Below are positions 8,939 through 18,024 of a stretch of DNA of 64,000 nucleotides, in pieces (positions within the stretch are counted from its first letter, which is position 1; every line of letters begins with the position of its first letter). The translations under genes were made by a program, and so were the position numbers. The notes below the pieces were generated by a model that saw only the letters and a program-made list of their open reading frames with translations, was not told where the DNA came from and did no database searches. Origin of the DNA: Peptacetobacter sp900550335 (GTDB taxonomy: Bacteria; Bacillota; Clostridia; Peptostreptococcales; Peptostreptococcaceae); contig NZ_CP180001.1 of NCBI RefSeq assembly GCF_047528295.1, positions 1,488,001 through 1,552,000 of the forward strand. Direction: 5' to 3'.

Positions 8939-9811
8939 ATGAGATACGATATAGCGATAATAGGAAGTGGCCCAGCAGCTCTTTCAGCTGCGATAAATGC
9001 AAAAATAAGAAATAAAAATATAATTGTATTTGGATCAAAAAATTTAAGTAATAAATTAGTTAAGGCTCCAATTGTCGATAACTATTTAGGTTTTTCTAAT
9101 GTAACAGGAATTGAGCTTATGGAAAGCTTTAAAAAACATCTGGACGATATGGATATAGAGATAGTAAATAAAAAGATAAATAATGTATACGCAATGGGAG
9201 ATTATTTTGCATTAATGTCTGGACAGGAAATGTTTGAGGCAACTAGTGTTATACTTGGTACAGGTGTAGAATTTTCAAGAGCTATAGAAGGTGAAGAGAA
9301 GTTTTTAGGAAGAGGAGTAGGTTATTGTGCTACTTGCGATGCACCTCTTTATAAAGGCAAAACAGTAGCTATAATAGGACATACACCAGATGCAGAAGAA
9401 GAAGCAAATTATATAGATGAAATAGCAGAAAAAACTTACTACATTCCAGTATACGATATGGAAAAAACTGCAGGTGCCGGAGATATAAGTGAAAATATTG
9501 AGGTTATATCTAGCAAAGCAGTTAAAATAGAAGGGGATACTCATGTAAACAAACTAGTCTTAAAAGATAGAGAGATAGATGTAGACGGTGTATTCATACT
9601 TAAAGACAGTGTTTCACCTGGGGTTTTAGTTCCAGGTCTTGAAATAGAAGGAGCACATATAAAAGTAAATAGAGATATGAGTACTAATATAGCTGGATGT
9701 TTTGCTGCAGGAGATTGTACAGGTAAGCCATATCAGTTTATGAAGGCAGCAGGAGAAGGACAGGTTGCTGGACTTAGTGCAGTTACTTATTTAAGCAAAT
9801 TTATTAAATAA
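8939..9811 (+). CDS. Flavin thioredoxin reductase lacking NADPH motifs (probably ferredoxin-dependent)
   Basis: This FAD disulfide reductase reduces thioredoxin. The FAD motif IIGSGPAALSAA lies near residue 7, the redox pair is CATC (Cys130, Cys133), and the C-terminal FAD motif is GCFAAGDCTG. The region where NADPH-dependent enzymes have GGGxSA reads AIIGHTPDAEEEA, and the basic HRRxxxR motif that holds the NADPH phosphate is absent. This matches the clostridial ferredoxin-dependent class (FFTR), or a related NADPH-independent class. The ATG at 8939 is preferred over GTG at 8930, which sits within the AGGGTGAT ribosome site. The partner thioredoxin gene is just upstream. Confidence 0.9.
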   Translation: MRYDIAIIGSGPAALSAAINAKIRNKNIIVFGSKNLSNKLVKAPIVDNYLGFSNVTGIELMESFKKHLDDMDIEIVNKKINNVYAMGDYFALMSGQEMFEATSVILGTGVEFSRAIEGEEKFLGRGVGYCATCDAPLYKGKTVAIIGHTPDAEEEANYIDEIAEKTYYIPVYDMEKTAGAGDISENIEVISSKAVKIEGDTHVNKLVLKDREIDVDGVFILKDSVSPGVLVPGLEIEGAHIKVNRDMSTNIAGCFAAGDCTGKPYQFMKAAGEGQVAGLSAVTYLSKFIK

Positions 9812-9915
9812 TATATTGATTGAAATATTAATTGAAAAAATATATACTTATAAAGTAAAAAATAAGTGAAAAGTAATTAGAAAATACATATAGTCAGAAT
9901 AATCAAATAATTGCC

Positions 9916-9943
9916 TTGCTACTAGTCAATATTTTGATATAAT
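9916..9943 (+). promoter_or_regulatory. Probable sigma-A promoter for the NifX/NifB-like gene
   Basis: TTGCTA, a 16-base spacer and TATAAT form a good vegetative promoter. Transcription would start near 9950, leaving a leader of about 130 bases that contains a small ACTAAT/ATTAGT hairpin. Confidence 0.55.
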
Positions 9944-10082
9944 TTTTACTAGCGATAGACACTAATTAAACAGATTAGTTTATGCATAAAAATATAAATA
10001 ATAAATTTACATATTTTATTAATTTTGATATGATAAATTAATGAAATAAATAGAAAAATATATAAAAAGGAGAAAAATAAAT

Positions 10083-10460
10083 ATGAAAATATGTTTCCCA
10101 GTAAAAGAAGATAAAGGATTAGATAGTGTATTATATGGACATTTTGGTACTGCACCAATATTTATAGTATGCGATACAGAAACTGGTGAATTTGAAGCCG
10201 TTGAAAACGGACATTTAGACCCAGAAACAGGTAAACACCCAGAAGGTCAGTGTAACCCAGTAAAAGCTCTTAATGGTGCTGTAGTGGATGTAGCAGTTGT
10301 AGCGGGAATAGGAAAAGGTGCTATGATGAAGTTAGGTGAAGCAGGAATAAGCGTATATCAGGGAAATTCACTACTTAATGTAAAAGGTAATTTAGATCTA
10401 ATAAAAGATGGTAAATTAATACTATTTGATATAAACAAAACTTGTTTACACCATCACTAA
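10083..10460 (+). CDS. NifX/NifB-like (dinitrogenase iron-molybdenum cofactor biosynthesis) domain protein
   Basis: A 125-residue single-domain protein of the NifX/NifB C-terminal family, which binds iron-sulfur or metal cofactors. The start MKICFPVKEDKGLDS, the GHFGTAPIF segment and AVVAGIGKGAMMKLGEAGI are typical. It ends in CLHHH, a likely metal-binding tail. No nif genes are near, so it is one of the stand-alone members common in anaerobes that do not fix nitrogen; its role is unknown. AAAGGAG precedes the ATG and a bidirectional terminator follows. Confidence 0.85.
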   Translation: MKICFPVKEDKGLDSVLYGHFGTAPIFIVCDTETGEFEAVENGHLDPETGKHPEGQCNPVKALNGAVVDVAVVAGIGKGAMMKLGEAGISVYQGNSLLNVKGNLDLIKDGKLILFDINKTCLHHH

Positions 10461-10494
10461 GATAATAAATAAAAAATAAAATATTTTAGATAAT

Positions 10495-10530
10495 AAAAAA
10501 GCCCTCCAGTTTAAGCTGGAGGGTTAATTT
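10495..10530. terminator. Bidirectional terminator between convergent genes
   Basis: CCCTCCAG (10502-10509) pairs with CTGGAGGG (10516-10523). It has a run of A on the left and T-rich sequence on the right, so it can stop transcripts from both sides. Confidence 0.9.
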
Positions 10531-10531
10531 T

Positions 10532-10987
10532 TTATAATTCTTTTGCATTTGTTTCGATAGCATCAACAGTTGTGCTGATGTCATCTAATTCTCTGTTTAG
10601 AGTATCCATATCTTCGCCTTCTACATTATAGTTTAAGAAAAGATATTCTATTGTATCAGTCATTTTATTGACTTTATTAGTTATTTCTAAGAACTTTTTA
10701 AAGTTGCTACTATTTTTAGCATTTTTAAATTTCTTTAAATCTTTAGTTATAAAAGTAACTACTTCTATTTCTGTTTCGAATACACCTTCTGATATTGGGT
10801 AAGGATTAATTCTCTGTAAGAAATATTTTCCTTTTTTATTTATGTTGTAACAGTATGAAACTTGAAGATCTTCGTCTATATCAAATTCGATGAAATAAAG
10901 AATTCCTCTAACTTTTTTTATTTCTGTTGCTCCAAGTTGTCTAAGTAGAAGCTCAATTGAATCGGCTTCAAAAGTATTTAAATCCAT
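10532..10987 (-). CDS. Conserved-looking hypothetical protein, about 151 residues
   Basis: I do not recognise a family. The protein is soluble and acidic, with a mixed alpha/beta first half (ILYFIEFDIDEDLQVSYCYNI) and a helical, coiled-coil-like C-terminal third rich in Asp, Glu, Asn and Leu. The ATG at 10987 is preferred because AAAGGAG lies about 11 bases upstream on this strand; the upstream in-frame codons overlap that site. It is convergent with the NifX-like gene and shares its terminator. Confidence 0.65.
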   Translation of the reverse strand: MDLNTFEADSIELLLRQLGATEIKKVRGILYFIEFDIDEDLQVSYCYNINKKGKYFLQRINPYPISEGVFETEIEVVTFITKDLKKFKNAKNSSNFKKFLEITNKVNKMTDTIEYLFLNYNVEGEDMDTLNRELDDISTTVDAIETNAKEL

Positions 10988-11061
10988 ATAAATCACTACT
11001 CCTTTAATAATATTATATAACAATAATTAAGATTTTCACAATAATAAAATACTATATATTA

Positions 11062-12327
11062 TTAGAAAATTATAAGTAGATATACAGTTGATATAGCTAC
11101 TGATAATATCATTAAAGGGAATCCTATCTTTAAGAAGTAACCAAAAGATATTGGATGACCATGTTTTTCACTAACTCCTGCTAATACAACGTTGGCAGAT
11201 GCACCTATAAGTGATCCATTCCCACCAAGACAAGCACCTAAAGAAGTAGCCCACCATAATGGTGTTACATCTATTCCGTTAGCCTGCATAGTTAAAATAA
11301 GTGGTATAAGTGTAGCAACGAAAGGTATATTATCAAGGAATGCTGAAATTATAGCTGATAACCATAGTATTATCATTGTAGTAGCTACTATATGTCCTTC
11401 TGTAGCGTTTATTATTAATTCTGCTAAAGATCCGATTACTCCTGATTCAACAAGACCTCCAACTACTATAAATAAACCTACAAAGAAGAAGATAGTAGAC
11501 CATTCTATACTTGCAAATATTTCATCTACATCCTGTTTTCCTATTAAAAGCATTATAACTGCACTTGTAATAGCTACAACACAAGATTCTATTCCTAAAT
11601 TAGAGTGGAAAACAAATCCAACTAATGTAAATATTATCATTACGATACTCTTTTTAAGAAGAGCTCTATCCTGAATTGATTTTTTCTCATCAAGATTCAT
11701 TATAGTTTCTTTAGCTGCTTCATCTACTACAAGTTTATTTCCATAAATAAATTTGAAGCAGATTATAGTAACTGCTAGTATAACTAAAACTACAGGACCT
11801 AAGTGAGTTAAGAAGTCTACAAAACTAAGACCTGCTGCACTACCAATCATAATGTTTGGTGGGTCCCCGATAAGAGTAGAAGTACCACCGATATTAGAAG
11901 CTAATATCTGAGTCATCAAGAAAGGTATAGGATTTACTCCTAATAACTGAGTTACAACTATTGTCATAGGACCGATAAGTAATACTGTTGTAACGTTGTC
12001 TAATACAGCTGAAAGAACTGCTGTAACAATCATGAAATAAATCATTATTTTCCAAGGATCACCCTTGGTTTTCTTTGCCGTCCAAATTGCTATATACTCG
12101 AATAATCCAGAGTTTTTTATAACTGACACGAAAAGCATCATACCGATAAGAACACCTATAGTGTTGAAATCAACGTGTTCAAGTCCTTTATCTAATGTAA
12201 GAATACCAGTTAATACCATTAATATAGCTCCTGAAAGAGCCGCTACTGTTCTATTTATTTTTTCTGATATTATTGCTGCCATTACACATACAAAGATAAG
12301 GATTGAAATTATCTGCTGAAAATTCAT
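11062..12327 (-). CDS. ArsB/NhaD-type ion transporter (SLC13-like permease)
   Basis: A 421-residue integral membrane protein with about ten to twelve hydrophobic segments and the two half-repeats of the ion-transporter superfamily. Signature stretches are ASNIGGTSTLIGDPPNIM in the first half and SLGACLGGNGSLIGASANVV in the second. These are substrate/ion-binding hairpins shared by NhaD, ArsB and SLC13 proteins, so it moves an anion or exchanges Na+/H+ at the membrane; the substrate cannot be read. AGGAGG precedes the ATG on the minus strand. No arsenic genes are adjacent. Confidence 0.85.
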   Translation of the reverse strand: MNFQQIISILIFVCVMAAIISEKINRTVAALSGAILMVLTGILTLDKGLEHVDFNTIGVLIGMMLFVSVIKNSGLFEYIAIWTAKKTKGDPWKIMIYFMIVTAVLSAVLDNVTTVLLIGPMTIVVTQLLGVNPIPFLMTQILASNIGGTSTLIGDPPNIMIGSAAGLSFVDFLTHLGPVVLVILAVTIICFKFIYGNKLVVDEAAKETIMNLDEKKSIQDRALLKKSIVMIIFTLVGFVFHSNLGIESCVVAITSAVIMLLIGKQDVDEIFASIEWSTIFFFVGLFIVVGGLVESGVIGSLAELIINATEGHIVATTMIILWLSAIISAFLDNIPFVATLIPLILTMQANGIDVTPLWWATSLGACLGGNGSLIGASANVVLAGVSEKHGHPISFGYFLKIGFPLMILSVAISTVYLLIIF

Positions 12328-12798
12328 TTTTAAATCCTCCTGTGTAAAAACTATTTTTTATTAATGCTAATTAAAAAATTTATTTTGTTTAGTAAATAGT
12401 GTGAATCTGGTTAACTATTTACATTTAAAGTTATTGTTTAAAACTTACGCAAGAACAGAATCTATCATAGTACTTTTCAAATGATAATTCAATAGTTTTT
12501 TTAGATAAATATTTTTTAAACAAAGAAAGCAATTTCCTGTTAAAACTTTATTAAGTAAAGAGATAACGTTATCTGAATTGAATAATTAGTATACAATAAT
12601 GCAATTTACTTGTAAATTGGAAAATTGAATAAATAAATATCGAATATTTCATAAAAAGTATTGTAAATTGCATAAAAGTTGTTTATAATCATAATAAATG
12701 AATGATTTAAAAAATATCTTTCAATTATTTTAAAATTAGGTTAAAAACAAAATTTTAATAATAGAAATAATTTTAAGGTATCTAAAGGGAGGTAGTTT
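12328..12798. other. Intergenic region between divergent transporter genes
   Basis: This AT-rich 471-base stretch separates the ion transporter (minus strand) from the amino acid symporter (plus strand). Apart from the minus-strand ribosome site at its left edge and the plus-strand promoter at 12661-12689, I see no gene, RNA structure or repeat. Confidence 0.6.
12661..12689 (+). promoter_or_regulatory. Probable promoter for the AGCS symporter
   Basis: TTGTAA, a 17-base spacer and a perfect TATAAT. Transcription would start near 12697, about 100 bases before the symporter start codon. Confidence 0.5.
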
Positions 12799-14241
12799 AT
12801 GCAGGCGATATTTGATTCTTTCTATTCTATGGTAGGAGTTCTTAATAACTATTTATGGTCTTATGTTTTAATAATAATGCTTGTAGTTTTAGGAATTTAC
12901 TTTACATTTAGAACAAAATTCGTGCAGTTTAGATATTTCAAAGAAATGTTTAGACTATTAACAGATGGTAATGCTAATAAAAATGCTAAAAAAGAAGGTA
13001 AAATATCTTCATTCCAGGCATTTTGTATAAGTACATCATCAAGAGTTGGTACAGGTAACATAGCTGGTATAGCACTTGCAATAGCAGGTGGTGGGCCAGG
13101 TGCAATATTCTGGATGTGGATAATGGCTTTAATAGGATCTGCATCAAGCTTTGTTGAAAGTACATTAGCTCAGATATACAAAGTTAAAAATGGAACAGCT
13201 TACAAAGGTGGTCCAGCTTATTATATTGAACAGGGACTTAATATGAGATGGTTAGGAATAATATTTACAATATTAATAAGTATAACTTACGGATTCGTAT
13301 TTAACTCTGTTCAGTCAAATACTTTATCATTAGCTTTCAACAATGTATTCCATGTTGAATATATGGTAATAGGTATAGTGTTAGCAGTTCTTACAGCACT
13401 TGTAATATTCGGTGGAGTGCACAGAGTTGCTAAAGTTTCAGAAGTAATAGTTCCTGTATTCGCAGGTCTGTACATATTAGTTGCTATAGGAATAGTTGTT
13501 TTAAACATAGGAAAATTCCCAGAACTTATATCTACAATAGTTGCAGATGCTTTTAAACCAAGACAGATGATAGCAGGAACAAGTGCAGGATTTATGACAG
13601 TTCTTTTAACTGGTGTTAAGAGAGGTCTATTCTCTAATGAAGCTGGTATGGGTTCTGCTCCTAATGCAGCTGCAACAGCAGAAGTTTCTCATCCAGTTAA
13701 ACAGGGATTAATACAGACATTAGGTGTATTTACAGATACTATAATAATATGTTCTTGTACAGCATTTATGGTATTACTTTACAATGGATATGCAACAAGT
13801 GGAAATGAAGGTATAGCTTTAGCTCAGGAAGCTCTTACTGCACATATAGGACCAATAGGTGGTATATTCTTAGCATTATGTATATTCCTATTTGCATTTA
13901 GTTCAATAGTTGGTAACTACTACTATGGAGAATCTAATATACAGTTCGTAACTGAAAGCAAAGGTGCTTTAAATGTATACAGAGTTTTAGTTTGTGGTAT
14001 GGTATTCTTCGGTTCAATAGCAAAACTTCAGGTTGTTTGGGATTTAGCTGACTTATTTATGGCATTTATGGCAATCATCAACATGATAGTTATAGCTAAA
14101 TTAGGAAAATATGCATATATAGCATTAGAAGATTATACTAAACAGAAAAAAGCAGGTATAAAAGACCCTGAATTCTATGTTGATGGAATAGAAGGATTAG
14201 AAAATGTTGAATACTGGCATAAAGAAGATAAAGCCAATTAA
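12799..14241 (+). CDS. Sodium:alanine symporter, AGCS family
   Basis: A 480-residue membrane protein with about eleven transmembrane segments that takes up alanine or glycine with sodium. Family signatures are STSSRVGTGNIAGIALAIAG near residue 77, GGPAYYIEQGLNMRWLG near 141 and KRGLFSNEAGMGSAPNAAA near 274. A GGGAGGTAG ribosome site precedes the ATG. It is monocistronic: a ~490-base region with a new promoter and a TPP riboswitch follows. Confidence 0.95.
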   Translation: MQAIFDSFYSMVGVLNNYLWSYVLIIMLVVLGIYFTFRTKFVQFRYFKEMFRLLTDGNANKNAKKEGKISSFQAFCISTSSRVGTGNIAGIALAIAGGGPGAIFWMWIMALIGSASSFVESTLAQIYKVKNGTAYKGGPAYYIEQGLNMRWLGIIFTILISITYGFVFNSVQSNTLSLAFNNVFHVEYMVIGIVLAVLTALVIFGGVHRVAKVSEVIVPVFAGLYILVAIGIVVLNIGKFPELISTIVADAFKPRQMIAGTSAGFMTVLLTGVKRGLFSNEAGMGSAPNAAATAEVSHPVKQGLIQTLGVFTDTIIICSCTAFMVLLYNGYATSGNEGIALAQEALTAHIGPIGGIFLALCIFLFAFSSIVGNYYYGESNIQFVTESKGALNVYRVLVCGMVFFGSIAKLQVVWDLADLFMAFMAIINMIVIAKLGKYAYIALEDYTKQKKAGIKDPEFYVDGIEGLENVEYWHKEDKAN

Positions 14242-14376
14242 TATAACATAAAACCAACTAATATAATATAAAGCTAACTAATAGATATATTTAATTAGAG
14301 CTAGATATTTGATATTTTTTATAAATAGATTTTTAGTATTTTATACTAAAGTTTTATAAATCAAAAAATAAAATGT

Positions 14377-14405
14377 TTGAACAAATTAATTTGTTATGAT
14401 ATACT
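14377..14405 (+). promoter_or_regulatory. Promoter of the thi operon
   Basis: TTGAAC, a 17-base spacer and TATACT sit about 60 bases before the TPP aptamer, as expected for a riboswitch-controlled leader. Confidence 0.65.
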
Positions 14406-14462
14406 CAAATCAAATGAAAAAGTCTTCACCATTTATTAAGTGAAGTGTTAAAAACATAATAT

Positions 14463-14566
14463 CGACGCTAGGGGCGCTGAAATAAGGTCAGCTGAGAGAG
14501 AAAGCCAAAAACTTACAAACCCTAAACACCTGATCAAGATAATGCTTGCGAAGGGAAGCTGGTAGA
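14463..14566 (+). ncRNA. TPP riboswitch (thi box)
   Basis: The aptamer shows the hallmark conserved blocks: GGGGCGCTGA and GGTCAGCTGAGAG on the 5' side, then ACACCTGATC, AAGATAATGC and GCGAAGGGAAGC on the 3' side. It binds thiamin pyrophosphate and precedes thiC. A terminator hairpin at 14633-14670 follows, so control is by transcription attenuation. Confidence 0.96.
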
Positions 14567-14632
14567 ATAATTTTCAATAGAGTAAAAGTTTGAGTACAAC
14601 AAATAAAAAGTACAAAACTAATATAGAAGATG

Positions 14633-14670
14633 AAAGTGCTTTCCTAAGTAAGGGAAGCACTTTTTTATTT
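14633..14670 (+). terminator. Attenuator of the TPP riboswitch
   Basis: A 12-base arm (AAAGTGCTTTCC) pairs with GGGAAGCACTTT and is followed by a T run. It lies 60-100 bases after the aptamer and before thiC, so it should form when TPP is bound. Confidence 0.85.
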
Positions 14671-14731
14671 GCAAAAAATCAGATAAGAGAGCAAAAATTG
14701 CTTTCAATATACAAAAAATGGAGGTATTTGT

Positions 14732-16039
14732 ATGACTTACACTACACAGCTTGATGCAGCTAGAAAAGGTATAATAACTAAAGAAATGGAAATAGTTGCT
14801 GATAAAGAAATGATGGACGTAGAGGAATTAAGAGAATTAATTGCTCAGGGGAAAGTAGTTATCCCAGCTAACAAAAATCATAAATCACTTAGCCCAGAAG
14901 GTATAGGTAAAGGATTAAAAACTAAAATAAACGTAAACCTTGGTATATCAAGAGACTGTAAAGATATAGACCGGGAATTAGAAAAAGTTAAAACTGCTAT
15001 AGAAATGAAAGCAGAAGCTATAATGGACCTTAGTAACTATGGTAAAACAAGAGAATTCAGAGAAAAAGTAGTAGAAATATCTCCAGCAATGATAGGTTCT
15101 GTTCCTATGTATGATGCTGTTGGATTTACTGAAACTGCATTAGTAAAAATAACAGAAGAACAGTTCTTACAGGTTATAGAACAGCATGCAAAAGATGGTG
15201 TAGACTTTATGACAATACACGCAGGTCTTACTAAAGAAATAGGAGATAGAATAGCTAAAGATAAGAGATTAACTCATATAGTATCAAGAGGAGGTTCTCT
15301 ATTATTTGGATGGATGTACATGAATAATAAAGAAAACCCTATGCTAACTAACTTCGATAAAATACTTGATATATGCGAAAAATACGACGTTACTCTAAGC
15401 TTAGGAGATGCTTGTAGACCAGGTTCTATAGCAGATGCTACTGACTACGCTCAGATACAGGAACTTATAAACTTAGGAGAACTTACTAAGAGAGCTTGGG
15501 AAAGAAATGTACAGGTTATGATAGAAGGGCCAGGACACATGGCAATAAACGAAATAGAAGCTAACGTAATGTTAGAAAAGAAATTATGTCATGAAGCTCC
15601 ATTCTATGTACTTGGACCTCTAGTAACAGATGTTGCTCCAGGATATGACCATATAACTAGTGCAATAGGTGGTGCACTTGCAGCATCTAAAGGTGTAGAC
15701 TTCTTATGCTACGTTACTCCAGCAGAACACTTAAGATTACCTGATTTAAATGACATGAAAGAAGGTATAGTTGCAACAAAAATAGCAGCACATGCAGGAG
15801 ATATAGCAAAAGGAATAAAAGGTGCTAGAGAATGGGACAACGCTATGTCTAAAGCTAGAGCAGAATTAGATTGGGCTACAATGTTCGAATTAGCATTAGA
15901 TCCAGAAAAACCAAGAAAATACAGAGATTCTTCTAAACCAGAACACGAAGATAGCTGTACTATGTGCGGAAAAATGTGTGCACTTAGAACAGTTAATAAA
16001 ATATTCAATGGTGAAGAAGTGGATTTAGTATTTGACTAA
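14732..16039 (+). CDS. thiC: Phosphomethylpyrimidine synthase ThiC
   Basis: ThiC is a radical-SAM enzyme that rearranges aminoimidazole ribotide into the pyrimidine moiety of thiamin (HMP-P). The 435-residue protein has core stretches GGSLLFGWMYMNNKENP and EGPGHMAINEIEANV, and the C-terminal iron-sulfur motif Cys409-x2-Cys412-x3-Cys416 (SCTMCGKMC). It is the compact form found in anaerobes, without the N-terminal extension of E. coli ThiC. It is the first gene behind the TPP riboswitch, with GGAGG before the ATG. Confidence 0.97.
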   Translation: MTYTTQLDAARKGIITKEMEIVADKEMMDVEELRELIAQGKVVIPANKNHKSLSPEGIGKGLKTKINVNLGISRDCKDIDRELEKVKTAIEMKAEAIMDLSNYGKTREFREKVVEISPAMIGSVPMYDAVGFTETALVKITEEQFLQVIEQHAKDGVDFMTIHAGLTKEIGDRIAKDKRLTHIVSRGGSLLFGWMYMNNKENPMLTNFDKILDICEKYDVTLSLGDACRPGSIADATDYAQIQELINLGELTKRAWERNVQVMIEGPGHMAINEIEANVMLEKKLCHEAPFYVLGPLVTDVAPGYDHITSAIGGALAASKGVDFLCYVTPAEHLRLPDLNDMKEGIVATKIAAHAGDIAKGIKGAREWDNAMSKARAELDWATMFELALDPEKPRKYRDSSKPEHEDSCTMCGKMCALRTVNKIFNGEEVDLVFD

Positions 16040-16152
16040 TATTTATGTAAGTAATTAAATGATATTGTATATTTAGAATTATTTATTAAAGATAAAATAT
16101 ATAATTATTAAGATAAATTAATAAATATTGCAACGAAATGGAGGTGCAATAT

Positions 16153-16347
16153 ATGAAAGTTAATGGAAAAGAAGTACAGTTTCCAGAAGGGACTACTGTT
16201 TCCCAGATATTAGATAACTACAAAATAGATAGGAATAGAGTAGTTGTTGAGATAGATATGAAAATAGTAGATGAATCTGAATACGATACTTATATACCAG
16301 ATAAAGAAGCTATGGTGGAATTAATAGCTTTCGTTGGAGGCGGTTAA
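16153..16347 (+). CDS. thiS: Sulfur carrier protein ThiS
   Basis: ThiS is the ubiquitin-fold sulfur carrier for thiazole synthesis; its C-terminal glycine is adenylated and thiocarboxylated. The 64-residue product has the VNGKEVQFPEGTTVSQIL start and ends in VGGG, giving the required terminal Gly-Gly. The ATG at 16153 is chosen because the earlier in-frame ATG at 16138 is part of the GGAGGTG ribosome site. thiF starts six bases after the stop codon. Confidence 0.93.
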   Translation: MKVNGKEVQFPEGTTVSQILDNYKIDRNRVVVEIDMKIVDESEYDTYIPDKEAMVELIAFVGGG

Positions 16348-16352
16348 AAATA

Positions 16353-17147
16353 ATGGATATTTTTCTAAATGAAAAGAAAATATCTGCTAAAGAAGGTATA
16401 ACTGCCAAAGAAGTAAGAGATGAATACAACAAACTTTGTGATGTAATAATTGTAAATGGATATCCAATTGAGGATAAAGTGTTAAAAGAGAATGATAGAG
16501 TAGTACTTATTCAAAAGGGAAAGAAACCAACTTTTGAGGAATTTGAAGCTCTTTTAACTGCGAGACATACACCAAATGTTCATAAGGCTTTGAAAAAAGG
16601 AAAAGTTGCAATTCTTGGATTAGGGGGGCTTGGCTCTAATATAGCCAGTTCCCTTGCAAGAATTGGAGTAGGGAAATTAATACTTGCAGACTTTGATGTT
16701 GTAGAGCCTTCAAATCTAAATAGACAGAATTATTTTATAAATGATATTGGCAAACTCAAAACTGAGGCTACAAAAGAGAATATTGAAAGAATAAACCCTT
16801 TTGTAGATATAACTTTGGTGAATGAAAGAATAAGCAAAGAAAATATGGAGTTATTTTCTGAGGCAGATATTATTGTAGAGGCCTTTGACAATCCAAATTG
16901 TAAGGCAGAAATAAGCAATTATGTATTAATACATATGAGAGATAAGTATTTAGTTGCTTCATCAGGAATGGCTGGATACTATGATTCAAATATAATTCAG
17001 ACTAAAAAAATAAGAAATAAGTTTTATATTTGCGGAGATTTTGTAAATGAAGCTAAAGAAGGAGATGGATTAATGGCTCCTAGAGTTTCGATTTGTGCAA
17101 ATCACATGGCAAATAAAGTAGTACAGATACTAGTAGATGGCGAATAA
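16353..17147 (+). CDS. thiF: ThiS adenylyltransferase ThiF with N-terminal ThiS-like domain
   Basis: ThiF activates the ThiS C-terminus as an acyl-adenylate. Residues 1 to about 60 form a degenerate ubiquitin/ThiS-like domain (MDIFLNEKKISAKEGITA) that lacks a terminal Gly-Gly and runs straight into the E1-like domain. That domain has the nucleotide motif ILGLGGLGSNIAS (near residue 88), the FDVVEPSNLNRQ motif and DIIVEAFDN. N-terminal ThiS-like extensions are known in clostridial ThiF proteins. Its ribosome site, GGAGGCGG, lies inside the end of thiS, so the two are tightly coupled. Confidence 0.92.
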   Translation: MDIFLNEKKISAKEGITAKEVRDEYNKLCDVIIVNGYPIEDKVLKENDRVVLIQKGKKPTFEEFEALLTARHTPNVHKALKKGKVAILGLGGLGSNIASSLARIGVGKLILADFDVVEPSNLNRQNYFINDIGKLKTEATKENIERINPFVDITLVNERISKENMELFSEADIIVEAFDNPNCKAEISNYVLIHMRDKYLVASSGMAGYYDSNIIQTKKIRNKFYICGDFVNEAKEGDGLMAPRVSICANHMANKVVQILVDGE

Positions 17148-17208
17148 TTTTATTATTTATTATAAAAATAGATTAGTTAAAGTAATCTGAAAATAGGGGG
17201 AATAAAAA

Positions 17209-17991
17209 ATGGATAAATTAGTATTAAAAGGACATGAATTTGATAGTAGACTTCTAATAGGAACAGGAAAATACGGCTCAAATGATATGCTTCCAAAAGT
17301 TATAGAAGCTAGTGGAAGTGAAATAATAACTATGGCACTTAGAAGAGTAGACCTAGATGAAAGAAACAAAGAAGAAAATATACTTACTTACATACCAAAA
17401 GATATGACAATACTTCCAAACACTTCAGGTGCTACAAATGCAGAAGAAGCAATAAGAATAGCTAGAATTTCTAGAAAAATGGGATGTGGAGATTTTATAA
17501 AAATAGAAGTTATATCAGATATGAGATACTTACTTCCAGACAACGAAGAAACAATAAAAGCTACTAAAGTATTAGCTGATGAAGGATTTATTGTATTACC
17601 ATACATGACTCCAGACCTTTATGCAGGAAGAAGATTAATAGAAGCAGGTGCAGCAGCTGTTATGCCACTTGGAGCACCAATAGGATCTAATAGAGGTCTT
17701 CAGATGAAAGAAATGATAAGAATAATGATAGAAGAATTAGATATACCTATAATAGTAGATGCTGGTATAGGTAAACCATCTCAGGCTATGGAAGCTATGG
17801 AAATGGGAGCTGATGCGGTTCTAGTAAATACTGCTATAGCATCTGCAGGAGATCCAGTTGAAATGGCAAAAGCATTCAAATTAGCAGTTGAGGGAGGAAG
17901 AGCTGCATACTTAGCTAAAACAGGTGCAGTTTCAGAATATGCTAATGCATCTTCACCATTAACAGGATTTTTAGGAAACTTAAATAAATAG
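17209..17991 (+). CDS. thiG: Thiazole synthase ThiG
   Basis: ThiG builds thiazole phosphate from 1-deoxyxylulose 5-phosphate, dehydroglycine and ThiS thiocarboxylate. The 260-residue TIM-barrel protein shows FDSRLLIGTGKY, the lysine-containing strand FIKIEVI, VMPLGAPIGSNRGL and DAGIGKPSQAMEAMEMGADAV split across strands 7 and 8. GGGGGGAATAAAAA precedes the ATG. It sits between thiF and thiH and works with ThiH, which supplies dehydroglycine. Confidence 0.97.
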   Translation: MDKLVLKGHEFDSRLLIGTGKYGSNDMLPKVIEASGSEIITMALRRVDLDERNKEENILTYIPKDMTILPNTSGATNAEEAIRIARISRKMGCGDFIKIEVISDMRYLLPDNEETIKATKVLADEGFIVLPYMTPDLYAGRRLIEAGAAAVMPLGAPIGSNRGLQMKEMIRIMIEELDIPIIVDAGIGKPSQAMEAMEMGADAVLVNTAIASAGDPVEMAKAFKLAVEGGRAAYLAKTGAVSEYANASSPLTGFLGNLNK

Positions 17992-18024
17992 GGAAATTAA
18001 GAATAAGAAAGCAGGCGATAAGAA

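Noticed and set aside
10083..10460. Nitrogen-fixation gene
   Set aside because: A lone NifX/NifB-like domain with no nif genes nearby; such proteins are common in anaerobes that do not fix nitrogen.
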